Below, one piece after another: positions 55,601-64,000 of a stretch of 64,000 nucleotides of DNA. Within the stretch, counting starts at the first letter, position 1. The number at the start of each line of letters is the position of its first letter. The position numbers and the translations under genes are program-made. The notes beneath the pieces are model-generated. The model saw only the letters and a program-made list of their open reading frames with translations. It was not told the origin of the DNA and did not search any database. The stretch is from positions 1 through 64,000 of the forward strand of contig CBFFRQ010000050.1 in the NCBI GenBank assembly GCA_965644315.1, given 5' to 3'. This stretch comes from Caecitellus pseudoparvulus (Eukaryota > Bigyra: Bicosoecida).

Positions 55601-56109
55601 CCACCAGTGACTTGGGGTTCGTGTCCCCGCACTCCGGGGGAGGGGGGGGGGACCTGCACGCGCCAGCGCCAGAGGGCGTGGACCCCATGACACTCGTCGC
55701 TGCGGAAGTGAAGGAGGAGGAAGAGTACGCTGCCGCACGGGCCGCTGCAGCCGCCGCGTCACCGCCCACCTCTCCCGCAGCGCCCGCTGCCCAGTCGCCC
55801 CCAGTGTCGTCTCCAGCGCTGTCCCGTCCCGCGACGCCCGCGCCCCTGTCGGAGAGTGACATACCGCCCATGCCAGAGGGCGCGACGCCGGCACTGGTGC
55901 AGCGCATCCGGTCCATGACGTGGACGGTGCTGCTGTCTATCAGAGAAGATGAGATCATGCCGACCTTCTCGGAGATCCGGCATGCTGTGCGTGCCGCTTT
56001 GAAGGTGAAGCCTGGTGTCCTGCAGGGGCACGACTGGCGGCATTGGTTTCGCGGCGTGGTGAACGATTTCACCGAGCAGCTGGATGCTGCCGCGCAGGAG
56101 CAATTCTGA
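52630..56109 (+). CDS. LRR and coiled-coil protein, 1159 aa
   Basis: The start ATG at 52630 has a strong context (GCCATGGC). Residues about 50-410 contain ribonuclease-inhibitor-type leucine-rich repeats: GLHTIVLNGNRIGNVGARIL, LATLHLRDCYISAEGAAAMA, LQELDVSDNMLQSRGVSALA and SLRYLDLSST. A long Ala/Glu-rich coiled coil follows (about 415-660). Next come a Pro-rich linker, a possibly beta-rich region at about 755-925 (CQLTLRGLYDVGVARQDAVL, CAVLASWVTSVRIL), a Ser/Pro/Glu-rich stretch and a folded-looking end (SMTWTVLLSIREDEIMPTFS). This order resembles cytoskeleton- or flagellum-associated scaffolds, but no family is assigned. It is a single exon. Confidence 0.8.
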   Translation: MASSSTWTAEDSLTGQQFRRTRQSSSLTQPASGIDAMLQAVQHGGPVLAMRDRGITAAAVEVLVASSAFSGLHTIVLNGNRIGNVGARILLEGVMACGGALPLATLHLRDCYISAEGAAAMASALPSAQHLQELDVSDNMLQSRGVSALAGALPLLPSLRRLACDNTYALSEGVSALAASGASCGSLSHISCAGNHPGDVGVTAMASLVQASRSLRYLDLSSTPHPAGPWSGAPPSIAAHAAGGLPPDPSFAAHRPGGESCVQLSWGAATHSTPPSVLGSSSASISKALSRTVFAHRRGGVEPGTVTALAHAAAQAQGLQHLALRGLRLPLPTLQALLEAVAGVGDEGPPSLCSLDLAHNPQPLAEGAELGQAALQCAQRHTHLVHLDLVGDGVPGEDMDALARQLAQNAVAYARGRADADLRKQVAAAEEEVASLRSQREVAAQAQSTAQSSQQELQVTSLTLSEEVEEGGGSLAAPDPALTARLAALAKEASALRHSLPELQSAAAAAEAAQAAEEARVATLTQRVAAARAARQSMAQAVATAETEAQALRRQVQGLEEATARHRAREAAAEAAAVSLEAELLALQDAVAAGNAELHAMRVTRDALRRSTVPAAAAAEASARVAATAAATREADLRGRVAASAALAESVRHAVANERHALATAPLRLPETPAVPLTPLAPRTVLVSPAASSPPQPPTPEDESPPPGTPPASPPPPLPMPSPSPEAFPLEPEVTPGGKEGGRPSTLAEALEDLVDPAASALHVHAAVALRAGTEPAKGRVLLQPVAWPPLAGETRDGAAVDPAAQHCQLTLRGLYDVGVARQDAVLEVRFGRGAGATSPGPGSPAGVVSPFSPGSQRRCAVLASWVTSVRILRGSITSITLGLQGAPHGAPPCLRIVVSVPAVARAFLEALARHLPAAQAASLTPAAADLYLSSAEEGERTPPPSQQGSPVGQADAGEETEEEQVQCVPSSPPVLVMSPAGSESDSEGGPTSDLGFVSPHSGGGGGDLHAPAPEGVDPMTLVAAEVKEEEEYAAARAAAAAASPPTSPAAPAAQSPPVSSPALSRPATPAPLSESDIPPMPEGATPALVQRIRSMTWTVLLSIREDEIMPTFSEIRHAVRAALKVKPGVLQGHDWRHWFRGVVNDFTEQLDAAAQEQF

Positions 56110-56274
56110 GGGTGGCACCAAATCGCAATGCACCGCCGTCCTGCAGCGACTCAAGGGTGTGTACATGCTGCTTTTTCCCGTTCTAGTCCGACATCCCACC
56201 TGCCTGGCGTGCTGCCGCGCCCACGGAGTGGACACGCAACGCAAGTGAAACGCCACGACTGCGCCAGCGAAGCC

Positions 56275-57151
56275 ATGGCGTCAGCGGAGGCAACACCGTC
56301 GGGACCCACGGCAGACGTCGCTGCCCCTAGAAGTGGCAAGTCCCAGAGCGTACACGCTGTAGCCTTCGTCGGTCACTCGGTGAGCGCCAGGCCCGTGCAA
56401 GCGCCAAGCCGGCCAAGTGTGGCACCTCTCCCGGCTCGCTGCACAGGACGAATGCCTGCACTTCCAGGCCTTCTCGGACGCCGACCCAGTGGCGTGCCAG
56501 GAAGCCATAAACGCGGCAGGGGACGAAGTGCTGAAGAAGCGTGTGTGACTCGCCCCGCCCCATCGCGCATCATGGTGTGTGCACCGGCACCCCCCCGCTT
56601 GCGGCGCCCCCACCGCAGTGGGCGGCTTTGCCACCGGGACGAAAGCAAGCGCCACTGAGGGTGACTGTTTCCTGGGCGAGGTCAGCAGGCCCAGTGGCCT
56701 GGCCGTCTTCGCCTACGTCACAGCTACAGGCATCCGCATTCTGGCTGCCACGAGACAGGTGGCCGTGTCCACGCCAGGCATCACACAAGTGAGAAGCCCC
56801 CGCACGCCACACACCACAGGCCGCAGTGCGGCAGTCTACAGCCACCTACCGCACGTCGCCGCGCCCCCCCGCTCCGTGCAGTTCTTCCGCTCACTGCACT
56901 CGCTGTTCGTAGAGGCGGTGTGCAACCCCCTCGCCACCGACGGGCCCGACGACTCAGCCGGCGTCCACCTAGGCAGCCCCTGGTTCAAGGCGGCGCTGGC
57001 AGAGCGAGTGAACCAGGCCAACGTCGCACTGCAGTACAAGCCGCTGCCCACGCCGTCTGTGCCGCCCCCCCTGCCGGGCACGGGCCGCGCGCAGGGAACT
57101 CGAGTGGCACAGGCATTTGAAGCCTACGCCTCGGGGAGGTCGCAGGCGTGA
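56275..57151 (+). CDS. TRAPPC2L: TRAPP complex subunit 2-like protein (TRAPPC2L), about 212 aa
   Basis: A small longin-fold subunit of the TRAPP tethering complex in ER-Golgi traffic. Four exons: 56275-56379, 56447-56540, 56619-56788 and 56882-57151. The introns are 67, 78 and 93 bases (GTGAGC, GTGTGT, GTGAGA donors; CAG acceptors). The protein shows SVHAVAFVGHS at the start, a HFQAFSDADPVACQEAIN helix, GDCFLGEVSRPSGLAVFAYV (matching the LYLG..YP.....YGYVT core), then FFRSLHSLFVEAVCNPLATD, the clearest signature. The family is usually about 140 aa; here an N-terminal Ser/Ala extension and a Pro-rich tail are added. The last intron is a multiple of three and leaves an open frame if retained. 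The exon structure rests on family similarity, not on a transcript. Confidence 0.7.
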
Positions 57152-57443
57152 GGGTAGTGAGCTCAGCGAGCGGCCCCTGCCCTGTGGCAAAGGTGCACTG
57201 CAGCGTGCTGCTCAGGTGTGGGCAAGCTTGCAGCCGACCCACCCACGCACAATCCACGAACACTGTACCGAAGCAGGTTCGCACCAGTAGTCAATAGCTG
57301 CAGGTTTGCCAGCATCGCTGCCGTTGGGGACCCGGAAGCCTGCCTTTGTGCCCTTCTGCACCCAGCTGCCGCTCGAGCTTCACGCGCCAGCGCAGAACCC
57401 GTCGTTGTTTGGACCTTCCCACTCCGCCCCGTTTCCATTCACC

Positions 57444-58995
57444 ATGAAGACATGGTTCCACTACATGTTGGCATTGATGATGCTTGTGACTGGTTCTGTC
57501 AACACCCTCAGTGCGTGCGGGGCCAAGCGGGGGACGCCAGCGCCGCTGCATGGGGTGTGCGGAAATTGCAACCCAGCACACGGCTGCTCCTCCCCCCACC
57601 CGTGCAGCTTTGAAGGCAGCTGATCGCGAGGAGTCCGTGGGGTCTGTGGGTGACGGGTATTCATCCAAGCCTCGTGCCTTTGCCCACCCGTTGTGAGTCC
57701 TGCCTGCCCCAAAACGCGGAGCTGCGCAGGAAACCTACTGCACTGCCCTTGCACGCTCGCTGCGCAGTGTCCAGGCCTGGTTCATGTTCATGGGGGAGGT
57801 GCTGTGTTTGATTTTCTTCAACTTTCTCATCCTGCGTGCCCGTGGGACGCCGGAGGAGAAGAAGATCAACTCGGCCAAGCCCTTCAACCGCCTCCTTCTC
57901 GCTCTCCCGGCAATGGTGAGATTCCAGGCGCGGCGGGTACCATGAGCGCCTGTTCGCACCACCAAACTGCGCGAACTCCCACCTTTGCCTTCCTCGCAGT
58001 GTGACATGACAGCCACGTCGCTGATGTATGTCGGCCTGAACTTGACCTACGCGTCAGTCTTCCAGATGCTGCGCGGTTCGGTGGTCATTTTCACTGGCAT
58101 CTTCTCCGTGCTCTTCCTGAAGCGCAAGCTGTCAGCCTTCCACTGGGTAGGTATGGCATTTGTCCTGGCTGGCACCGCTGTCGTGGGCAGCGCCTCGGTC
58201 ATCCCCGGGTGCAAGGGCAGCAACGACGCGTCGGCGCCCAACCCCACCGTGGGCAACATCATCATCGTGCTGTCCCAGATCGTCGTGGCGGTGCAGATGG
58301 TGGTGGAGGAGAAGTTCATCTCCGGCTACGACATCCCCGCCCTGCAGGTGGTGGGGTGGGAGGGCACCTGGGGCTTCCTCGTCCTGGGCCTGCTGCTCAT
58401 CCCCATGTACTACATCCCCAAGCCCGCCGTGCTGAACACCACCCACTCCAACGCCAACCACTTCGAAGACGCCATCGACGCCTTCAAACAGATCGGCAAC
58501 TCCGTCCCCCTGGCGCTGTTCCTCTTCGGAAACGTCCTCTCCATCGCCTTCTTCAACTTCTCTGGCGTGTCCGTCACCAAGCACCTCTCCGCGGCGACGC
58601 GCATGGTCCTGGACTCCCTGCGCACCGTCGTCATCTGGGCCTTCTCCCTCGCCATCGGCTGGCAGTCCTTCTGCTGGGTGGAGGTGCTGGGTTTCTTGCT
58701 CCTGCTCTTCGGGTCTGTCGTCTACAACGACATCGTCCGCCTGCCCTACCTGCCCTACCCCGAGCTAGAGGCGCCCAAGGATGGCAACAAGCCCCTCCTG
58801 GACAAGACCAGTGACTCTGACGAGGAGGCTGGCCTTGGCTTGAGCGTGAACCACCCGGGGCAGGCGACAGGGGGCAGCCTGCGCATGCCCACTGACCCAG
58901 GCATGGCTGGCGCCAGCCCCTCGCCGCTCATCCCGCGCCAGGAGGCCCTCATGACGCCCAGCATGGGCAGGCAGACAGCTGTGAAGATGCGCTGA
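57444..58995 (+). CDS. SLC35F6: SLC35F6-like drug/metabolite-type transporter, 431 aa
   Basis: A ten-helix member of the DMT superfamily. Four exons: 57444-57510, 57608-57692, 57768-57915 and 58000-58995, with introns of 97, 75 and 84 bases (GTGCGT, GTGAGT, GTGAGA donors; all CAG acceptors) and matching phases. The start reads MLALMMLVTGSVNTL, as in the human protein (LMLVTGSINTL). Exon 3 gives MFMGEVLCLIFFNF. Exon 4 gives CDMTATSLMYVGLN, FQMLRGSVVIFTGIFSVLFL, QIVVAVQMVVEEKFI, LLLIPMYYIPKPAV, SIAFFNFSGVSVTKHLSA and TRMVLDSLRTVVIWAFSLA. These blocks identify F6 rather than other SLC35 groups. The C-terminal tail is acidic and Ser/Pro-rich. In animals F6 is in lysosomal or mitochondrial membranes; the substrate is unknown. 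Confidence 0.92.
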
Positions 58996-59185
58996 GGTGG
59001 CTCGGTCGTTAGTGCTCTTTGCTCACAGTCTGCCAGACCGGCAAGGCAGTCCCTGCAACCTCTACGAAGGGAGGCACCAGGCAATGCAAGTGCGAACAGA
59101 AATTGCAGCAAACGGATGAAAACTCGAGCACTCCAACGCTACACCTGAGGCTTCTCCTGCCCTGCTCCCGCACGCCTGCTGCGCC

Positions 59186-59827
59186 ATGGCTTTGGAGCAT
59201 GCAGCGCTGGTGCTGGGAGGCGGAGCATTGCTGGGCGCCTTGGCCGTGGGGGCGGTCCAGAAGTTCTCCAAGTCGGAGTGGGTTCGGTGGTGGGACTTTG
59301 AAGACATTGGCCTGGACAAGCACGAGGACGGCCCTGCGAAGGAGGCTCCTGCAGACAGTGCCCATGCAACGCTTATGAAACGCAAGGCTCCCCGCCAGGA
59401 GCTGGCATCCCAGGAGGACCACGCAAAGGCCGCAGCGAAGCACCAGTACGACATCATGACACAAGAACAACGGGAGAGGTCAGATGAGCTGTCCAGGCTG
59501 CTGCTTGGAACAGACAACCAAGCTGAAGTGGCAGAGAAGCTTGCTGCCTTGCGGGCGAAAGCCGAGGAGCAGGCCAAGCGGGGCCAGAGCGCGGAAGGCA
59601 TGCGCTTGAAGCATATCTTGGACATCGCCGTGTATGTGACTGCATTTGCGGTAATCCTGTATCTGCTCAGTGTGGAGTACAACGTGGACTTGGGCCGTGC
59701 CACGCGCAGTTTCCTGCCCGAGGAGACTGAGGTGCTCGAGCGCATGGGCGCTCGCTTGGCAATCCTGCGAGCGAGTCTGCGGCAGCTGTTCCAGGGTCTT
59801 GGCATGGCGGGCGCCGACCCCTCCTGA
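59186..59827 (+). CDS. Small membrane protein with coiled coil, 213 aa
   Basis: ATG at 59186 in context GCCATGG. An N-terminal hydrophobic helix (about residues 5-23, ALVLGGGALLGALAVGAV) is followed by a charged segment (WVRWWDFEDIGLDK), a Glu/Lys/Ala-rich coiled coil (about 70-140), and a second hydrophobic helix (about 145-163, ILDIAVYVTAFAVILYLLS). The end is amphipathic. No family recognised. The layout fits an ER or mitochondrial membrane tether. It lies 190 bases after SLC35F6 in the same direction and is unspliced. Confidence 0.6.
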   Translation: MALEHAALVLGGGALLGALAVGAVQKFSKSEWVRWWDFEDIGLDKHEDGPAKEAPADSAHATLMKRKAPRQELASQEDHAKAAAKHQYDIMTQEQRERSDELSRLLLGTDNQAEVAEKLAALRAKAEEQAKRGQSAEGMRLKHILDIAVYVTAFAVILYLLSVEYNVDLGRATRSFLPEETEVLERMGARLAILRASLRQLFQGLGMAGADPS

Positions 59828-60014
59828 GTGAGGGTTCGTCCGTGCATTGCAATGAAGTCTGTTCACATTGGCAAGCTGGAGCGGGTCAATCCGTATCCAT
59901 GCCTAATCATGGCGGCCAGCTCCCTGGAAGCCCCCAAAGCAGCGGGCCATGTAGCTGCGCCCCTCAAGGCTCACTGCCGCACCCCGCCTCGGCTTCAACT
60001 TGCGCTGTGTGCCC

Positions 60015-60357
60015 TTACTTGTCCTTCTTGCTTTCGCCGCCTTCGTCCATGCCTGCTTCTCCAGCTCGCTGCGCTAGAACGCCTTGTCTCCACCTCAAGT
60101 ACAGCGACCAAACCAGGAAAGGAATGCAGGGACTCAGAACGATCCAGTAGCTGCGCGGCACGAGGCGCTGGGCCGTGGTTGCCGCGGGTAGTGGCAGGGG
60201 CCACCGATTTCCGCACTCACCCATCCACAGTGCCTGGGAACTGCTTCTCAGCGATGAAGAGCCCACCGCAAATCAGCGAGAAAAGCAAATGAGCCACACA
60301 GATAACTGTGTAGTTGATCTCTTCGCTCGGTTCGAACCAAGCCACGACTGCCTGCAT
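60015..60357 (-). CDS. Small two-helix membrane protein with KKxx-type end, 90 aa
   Basis: Exon 1 (60357-60221) begins MQAVVAWFEPSEEINY and has a helix TVICVAHLLFSLICGGLFI. A 70-base intron (GTGAGT..GCGCAG) in phase 2 joins exon 2 (60150-60015), giving YWIVLSPCIPFLVWSLYLRW as a second helix. The C-terminus, GGESKKDK, matches the KKxx pattern that returns type I membrane proteins to the ER. No family name can be given. The two-exon model is supported by matching phases and standard splice sites. The intergenic gap to the chromodomain gene is 121 bases on the same strand. Confidence 0.55.
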
Positions 60358-60478
60358 GGTTGCGCGCTGTCCAGCAAGCTGGTCCTCCTGCCACCTGGTC
60401 CAGCACGCGAATCGTTTCGAAGGGGTGCGTGCAAGGCCCATAAGCACATCAAGCGGCGGCGCGGTGGGCGAAAATTGA

Positions 60479-63369
60479 CTACATTGCCGCAGTGCTGCTG
60501 CCCTGGAAAGGCGCACCGTGGTAGCCACTGGCTGCCGGCGGCACCTGCTGTGCCTGCTGCTGTGCCCGCAGCTGCATGATGGCGACGAGAGACTCCTCGC
60601 CGAACTGCCGCGCCTGCGCCAGCGTGTAGTTCGCGACGTGGCTGACAGTGCCGCTTGCAGTCTGCTGGAAGATGGCCACGGTGTTGGGGTGGGAGGGGTA
60701 AATCAGGGGTGTGAAGCCACGAGCGTGGAAGCCTTGCGCGGCGTTCGGGCCCAGGGCCTGCAGCGCCGCAGCCATGGCCGCCCGCTGGATAGCCTGTGAC
60801 GAGCCCTGCGCCGAGACAGACGCGCCAGCACCAGAAGCAGAGGCACGGGCGGCTTGAGCTGAGCGCTGCGCTGCAGCCGCCCTGATCTCTGCGGCCTTCT
60901 TCTCCCGGGCAGCGCAGTCCTCAGCCGCCCGCTTGCTGGCCTGAGCGAAGTCTGGAGCGTCCAGTGCAGGCAAGCCGGGTGCAGCCTTAGGAGAGGAAGC
61001 GCTGCTGGCTTCTTGCCGAGGCAGTTCCGGCAAGAAGCCTGGGGCGGCAGTGGCCATGTGCATGGCCTTGGTGCGTGCGTCAGGTGTGGGCACGCTGGAC
61101 ACCAGCGTCTTTGCACCTGAAAAGACCTGCAGAGGGGGCAGGTCAGGCAGCCACACGGTGCCGTCCCTGGTGCCGTGGTCCATGGAAGTGTACAGGTCCC
61201 ACAGCTGTTGCACGACTGCTGCCGGGACAGCGGCGGCTTCCTTGCCGGCGCTCTCTGCTAGGCGAGGCACGATGAAGTGCTGGAACTCGGGCTGGGTCAT
61301 GCCCCGCGGAATCCAGTGCGATGCAATACACACGGCAGAAGCAGACACCTGTGGTCGGGCAGCTTGCACCAGCTCAGGCGGGAAGGTGACCTGTTGGGGA
61401 GCCTCCGACCCTTGTGGCCGGCAAGCGATGGCGAACGCCGGAACGCCTCCTGTGGCCCCCGCGCCTTCGCCTGCAGCTGCTGGTGGCTCTGCTGCATCCG
61501 TGGGGCCCACCCATGGTACTTCTGCCTCAGGCATCCCAGCCAACGCCATGAGCTGGCGCTGGAAGTGGTTGAAGCTGAACTCTGTCGGAGGCGGTGTAGG
61601 CTGGTCCTCGCCGGCGCCGCCCTCGCCCTGGTCACCCTCAGAAGCCGCATCAGGCGCTTCCTGCGCCTCATCACCAGTTTCGCCCTCTTCAGGGGCAGGG
61701 GGGCCTGCAGCCTCACTTGCCTTCTCCTCCGTGCTGCTGTCTGAAGCCTCCTTCGGGGGCGCTGGCTGGCTCTGGGGGGGGACTGGTCGGCTGGCTTCCG
61801 GCAAGGCGCTCATGCCTTCCATGAGCGCAGCCAGCGTCGCATGGTCCACCACGGCATACTGCTCCAAGTGCCCGAGGCCCCCAGGACCGCCATCTGCGGG
61901 GGACATGTCCAGCGCCTCCAGTGGGGCGGCGTACACCTGCCCGCCAGCCTGTACATGTGCCTCCCAAACGGCAGGGTCGGGGGCCTCTGGGCCAACCATC
62001 TCCGGCGTGGAGATAGGCCCTGCCTTGGTGGTGATGCCGACGTGCTTGGCTCCCAGGGAACGACGCAGGGCCAGGCGCTTTCGCGTGTAGCGGTCACGCA
62101 GGTTCGCCACGCAGTCCATGACGTCGGGCAGGCGCTGCGACCAGGCGGGTCCAGCGTTGTGTGCCAGCCAGTGCTTGAGCTCCACCTCTGCATGGTCGTC
62201 AATGCGCCCTCGTCCAGTGAGCCAAGAGGACAGCTGCGGGTGCGCCACCCCCACTACAGCAGCCAGGTCCAGCAACTGCACCTTCTTCTCAGCCACAGTC
62301 TGCGCGACGGCCAGCTTGAAGAGGTTGTCGTCAGAGATGGCCCCGCTACCTTGCGCACCGGGAAGGTCTTGGGGCAAGGGGAGCAAGCTGTCGCTGGCGC
62401 CAATGCCGCCGCTGCCGTCTGTGCCCATGTCAGCCTCCAACGCCTCCTCCAGATCCACGTCATCCTCTTCCTCCTCTTCCTCCTCGTCAGCGTCCGACTC
62501 GCCAGCCAAGCCCCTTACGGCACCCTGAGCGTGTGGCACTGGTGCACCTGCAGCGCGCTGCATCTGCAACTGCAGCATTTGCTGCTGCTGCTTCGCTGCG
62601 AGGTCGCTCTCGTATTGCTTGATGGCGGCTGCGTTCTCGGCATCTTGGCTGAGAGCATCCACTGTTTCCCAGCTCAGCCCCGTTGCATCCTTGGGCAAGT
62701 TGCGCCAGTGAATGAAATACTGCACAGAGTTGCCAGTACTCGTCACGGTGGTGCGCTTGGACAGCACTTCGGCAACCTTCGTGTAGGCAATGTCAAAGTA
62801 GGCCTGGTTCCCGCTTCCTGGAGGCGGCTCACCATGGGGGAAGCGAGATGGGAGGCTCGCATGGAAGGCCGCCACCGCTTGTGCGTTCCTGCACGTGAAT
62901 GAGTGGGGGAGGGAGGGGTGAGTCCACGGGTGTGTGCCCAATGATGGACGGCTCAGAGCCAGCACAGGTGCCGCCGTCAGCACTGGCCAAGAGCAGTGCA
63001 AAGCCATGCACCTCCAGTGAAACACGAAAACGAGCCACTGGATCTGGCACTCTATGTCAGGTGCCATTCATGCGCAGGGGCGAGCGCACCAACGCGCCTC
63101 AGACTTGCCGGCGCCAGGCGGAGGCCGTGCAGGGTGCGGAATTGGCACAAGGCCAAGCATTCAAACAGTACGCACGAGGGGTCCTTCTCCACCAGCGCCT
63201 GGTACGACAACCACAGGACGCGCAAGTAGCTCGTGTTAACAAACTTCACCAAGTACTCGAACATCATTTCGCTGCCCGGAGGCCCAGCTAAGTGCTGGGG
63301 CAAAGAGCGCCGGCCCAGCACCACCTCAACCCGAGACAAGTTGGGCTCCATGCCAGGGAACTGAGACAT
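60479..63369 (-). CDS. Tandem-chromodomain protein without helicase, about 867 aa
   Basis: Exon 1 (63369-63176) and exon 2 (62888-60479) flank a 287-base intron with donor GTGCGT and acceptor GTGCAG, phase 2. The first chromodomain (about 8-65) reads LSRVEVVLGRRSLP and EYLVKFVNTSYLRVLWLS. The second (about 95-150) reads AYTKVAEVLSKR and YFIHWRNLPKDATGLSWE. Spacing and sequence resemble CHD/Mi-2 remodellers, but no SNF2 helicase follows. Instead there are an acidic tract (EEEEEEEDD near 205), an HTH-like helical segment (about 250-300; LAAVVGVAHPQLSSWLTGRG), then disordered Pro/Glu-rich and Gln/Ala-rich regions with conserved-looking stretches such as SASAVCIASHWIPRGMTQ and FHARGFTPLIYPSHPNTVAI. 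It probably reads histone methyl marks. The true start may lie further upstream. Confidence 0.7.
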
Positions 63370-63907
63370 GTCTTGCAATCGAGGCGAATGCGTCCTTTAA
63401 CACCTTAAGTGGGCCTCGTCAACGAGGTGCAGCAACTCGCGCTGCGCAATGGAATCACGTATGTTGCTGCCTGCGGAACCTCGCTGTGGCGCTGCTGCAG
63501 ACTGCACTGCCGAGGACACAAGCGTCCTGGACAGCAGCCGACAAGACGACTGGCGTGGTGACCAGCCTGAATTATGAGAGGGTTATATATTTTTTAGTTT
63601 TTGGCCTGCGTGTGTGCAGGAAGGGCATGATTGCCGCAAGCGAGCTCAGCCCACATGAGCAGCATGCATCACGTGCACCAGCCAGTGCTCGGCTGCCCGC
63701 GGATAGCAGGGACAAAACATCAGCAGCAGAGGGGATGGGAGGCAATCTACAGCACTATTGGCAAGATCTCTGTCTTTAGCGTGCAGCTGACTGGCCTCTG
63801 CGGGTCCCCGGACTCAAGTCAGGTCAAGCTCCAAAACCTGAAGGCTCACGAGCACGCATGGCAGCCGCTAAGTAAAGAACACGAAAGGATCAGCGTAGGG
63901 CAGAAAA
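63370..63907. other. Region upstream of the chromodomain gene
   Basis: About 540 bases without a recognised gene. It includes an AT-rich tract (about 63580-63600) that could be a promoter element. Upstream exons of the chromodomain gene may lie here. Confidence 0.35.
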
Positions 63908-64000
63908 CTACCCTTCAATGACATGGGGCACTGCAACTTTTGGCCCATGCTGGTCTTGAGCCTGCATGCGTTGCTCCACCTTGCCAATGGGCAGTTCAAA
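63908..64000 (-). CDS. C-terminal end of an unidentified gene, truncated by the window edge
   Basis: 31 codons, open to the edge on the minus strand, beginning FELPIGKVEQRMQAQDQ and ending VPHVIEG with TAG at 63910-63908. The composition looks protein-like. It is too short to assign. The region could also be an internal exon. Confidence 0.35.
   Translation of the reverse strand, partial: FELPIGKVEQRMQAQDQHGPKVAVPHVIEG

Noticed and set aside
53979-56072. Minus-strand ORF of about 697 codons opposite the LRR gene
   Set aside because: It has a biased Ser/Ala/Arg composition from the GC-rich antisense strand and no domain; the plus strand carries clear LRRs and a coiled coil.

Overview
The window is nuclear DNA from a GC-rich, gene-dense microbial eukaryote. 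The evidence is short GT..CAG introns, a FYVE/PIKfyve-type lipid kinase, a GPI-anchor enzyme subunit, Arp2/3, APC/C, TRAPP and MYB3R genes, and a chitin synthase. A fused DHFR-thymidylate synthase and a system III cytochrome c heme lyase point to a protist (for example a stramenopile, haptophyte or other alga-like lineage) rather than an animal, fungus or land plant. The lineage cannot be fixed from this sequence. No rRNA, tRNA, CRISPR array or organellar gene was recognised.

Layout. Bases 1-7604 look like one DNA transposon: a Plavaka/CMC-like transposase on the minus strand, a divergent orphan ORF on the plus strand, weak inverted termini and shared subterminal TTGGCGGGT motifs. Its right end lies inside the 3' part of a minus-strand gene for a secreted Cys-rich protein (start 8365). 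Then follow a two-domain ChrR-like cupin (9586-8603), a divergent actin-related protein (11529-9847), PIG-P with a very long tail (13691-11796) and a chitin synthase (18390-13927), all on the minus strand. A 410-bp divergent promoter region separates the chitin synthase from CDC27/APC3 (18801-21077). Downstream on the plus strand are an orphan disordered protein (21240-23179), a FUSC-type membrane protein (23331-27119) and a spliced Cys-rich orphan (27381-29001).

From 38416 back to 29563 lies a giant Fab1/PIKfyve-type kinase. Next on the minus strand are ARPC1, a three-repeat MYB, DHFR-TS, a 1582-aa ankyrin-repeat protein built from about 27 near-identical 114-bp units, and holocytochrome c synthase. 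A small plus-strand orphan (43195-43491) lies between MYB3R and DHFR-TS. After the divergent region at 52.2-52.6 kb come an LRR/coiled-coil protein, TRAPPC2L, an SLC35F6-like transporter and a small two-TM protein on the plus strand. On the minus strand follow a 90-aa membrane protein with a KKxx-type end, a tandem-chromodomain protein that lacks a helicase, and the tail end of one more gene at the window edge.

Splicing. Twenty introns could be placed by reading frame, phase and protein-family continuity. They are mostly 67-100 bp, all end in CAG, and the commonest donor is GTGCGT rather than GTAAGT. The genes are mainly housekeeping (cell cycle, cytoskeleton, membrane traffic, lipid signalling, folate metabolism). 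The unusual parts are the transposon, the ankyrin array, the helicase-less chromodomain protein and several orphan proteins.
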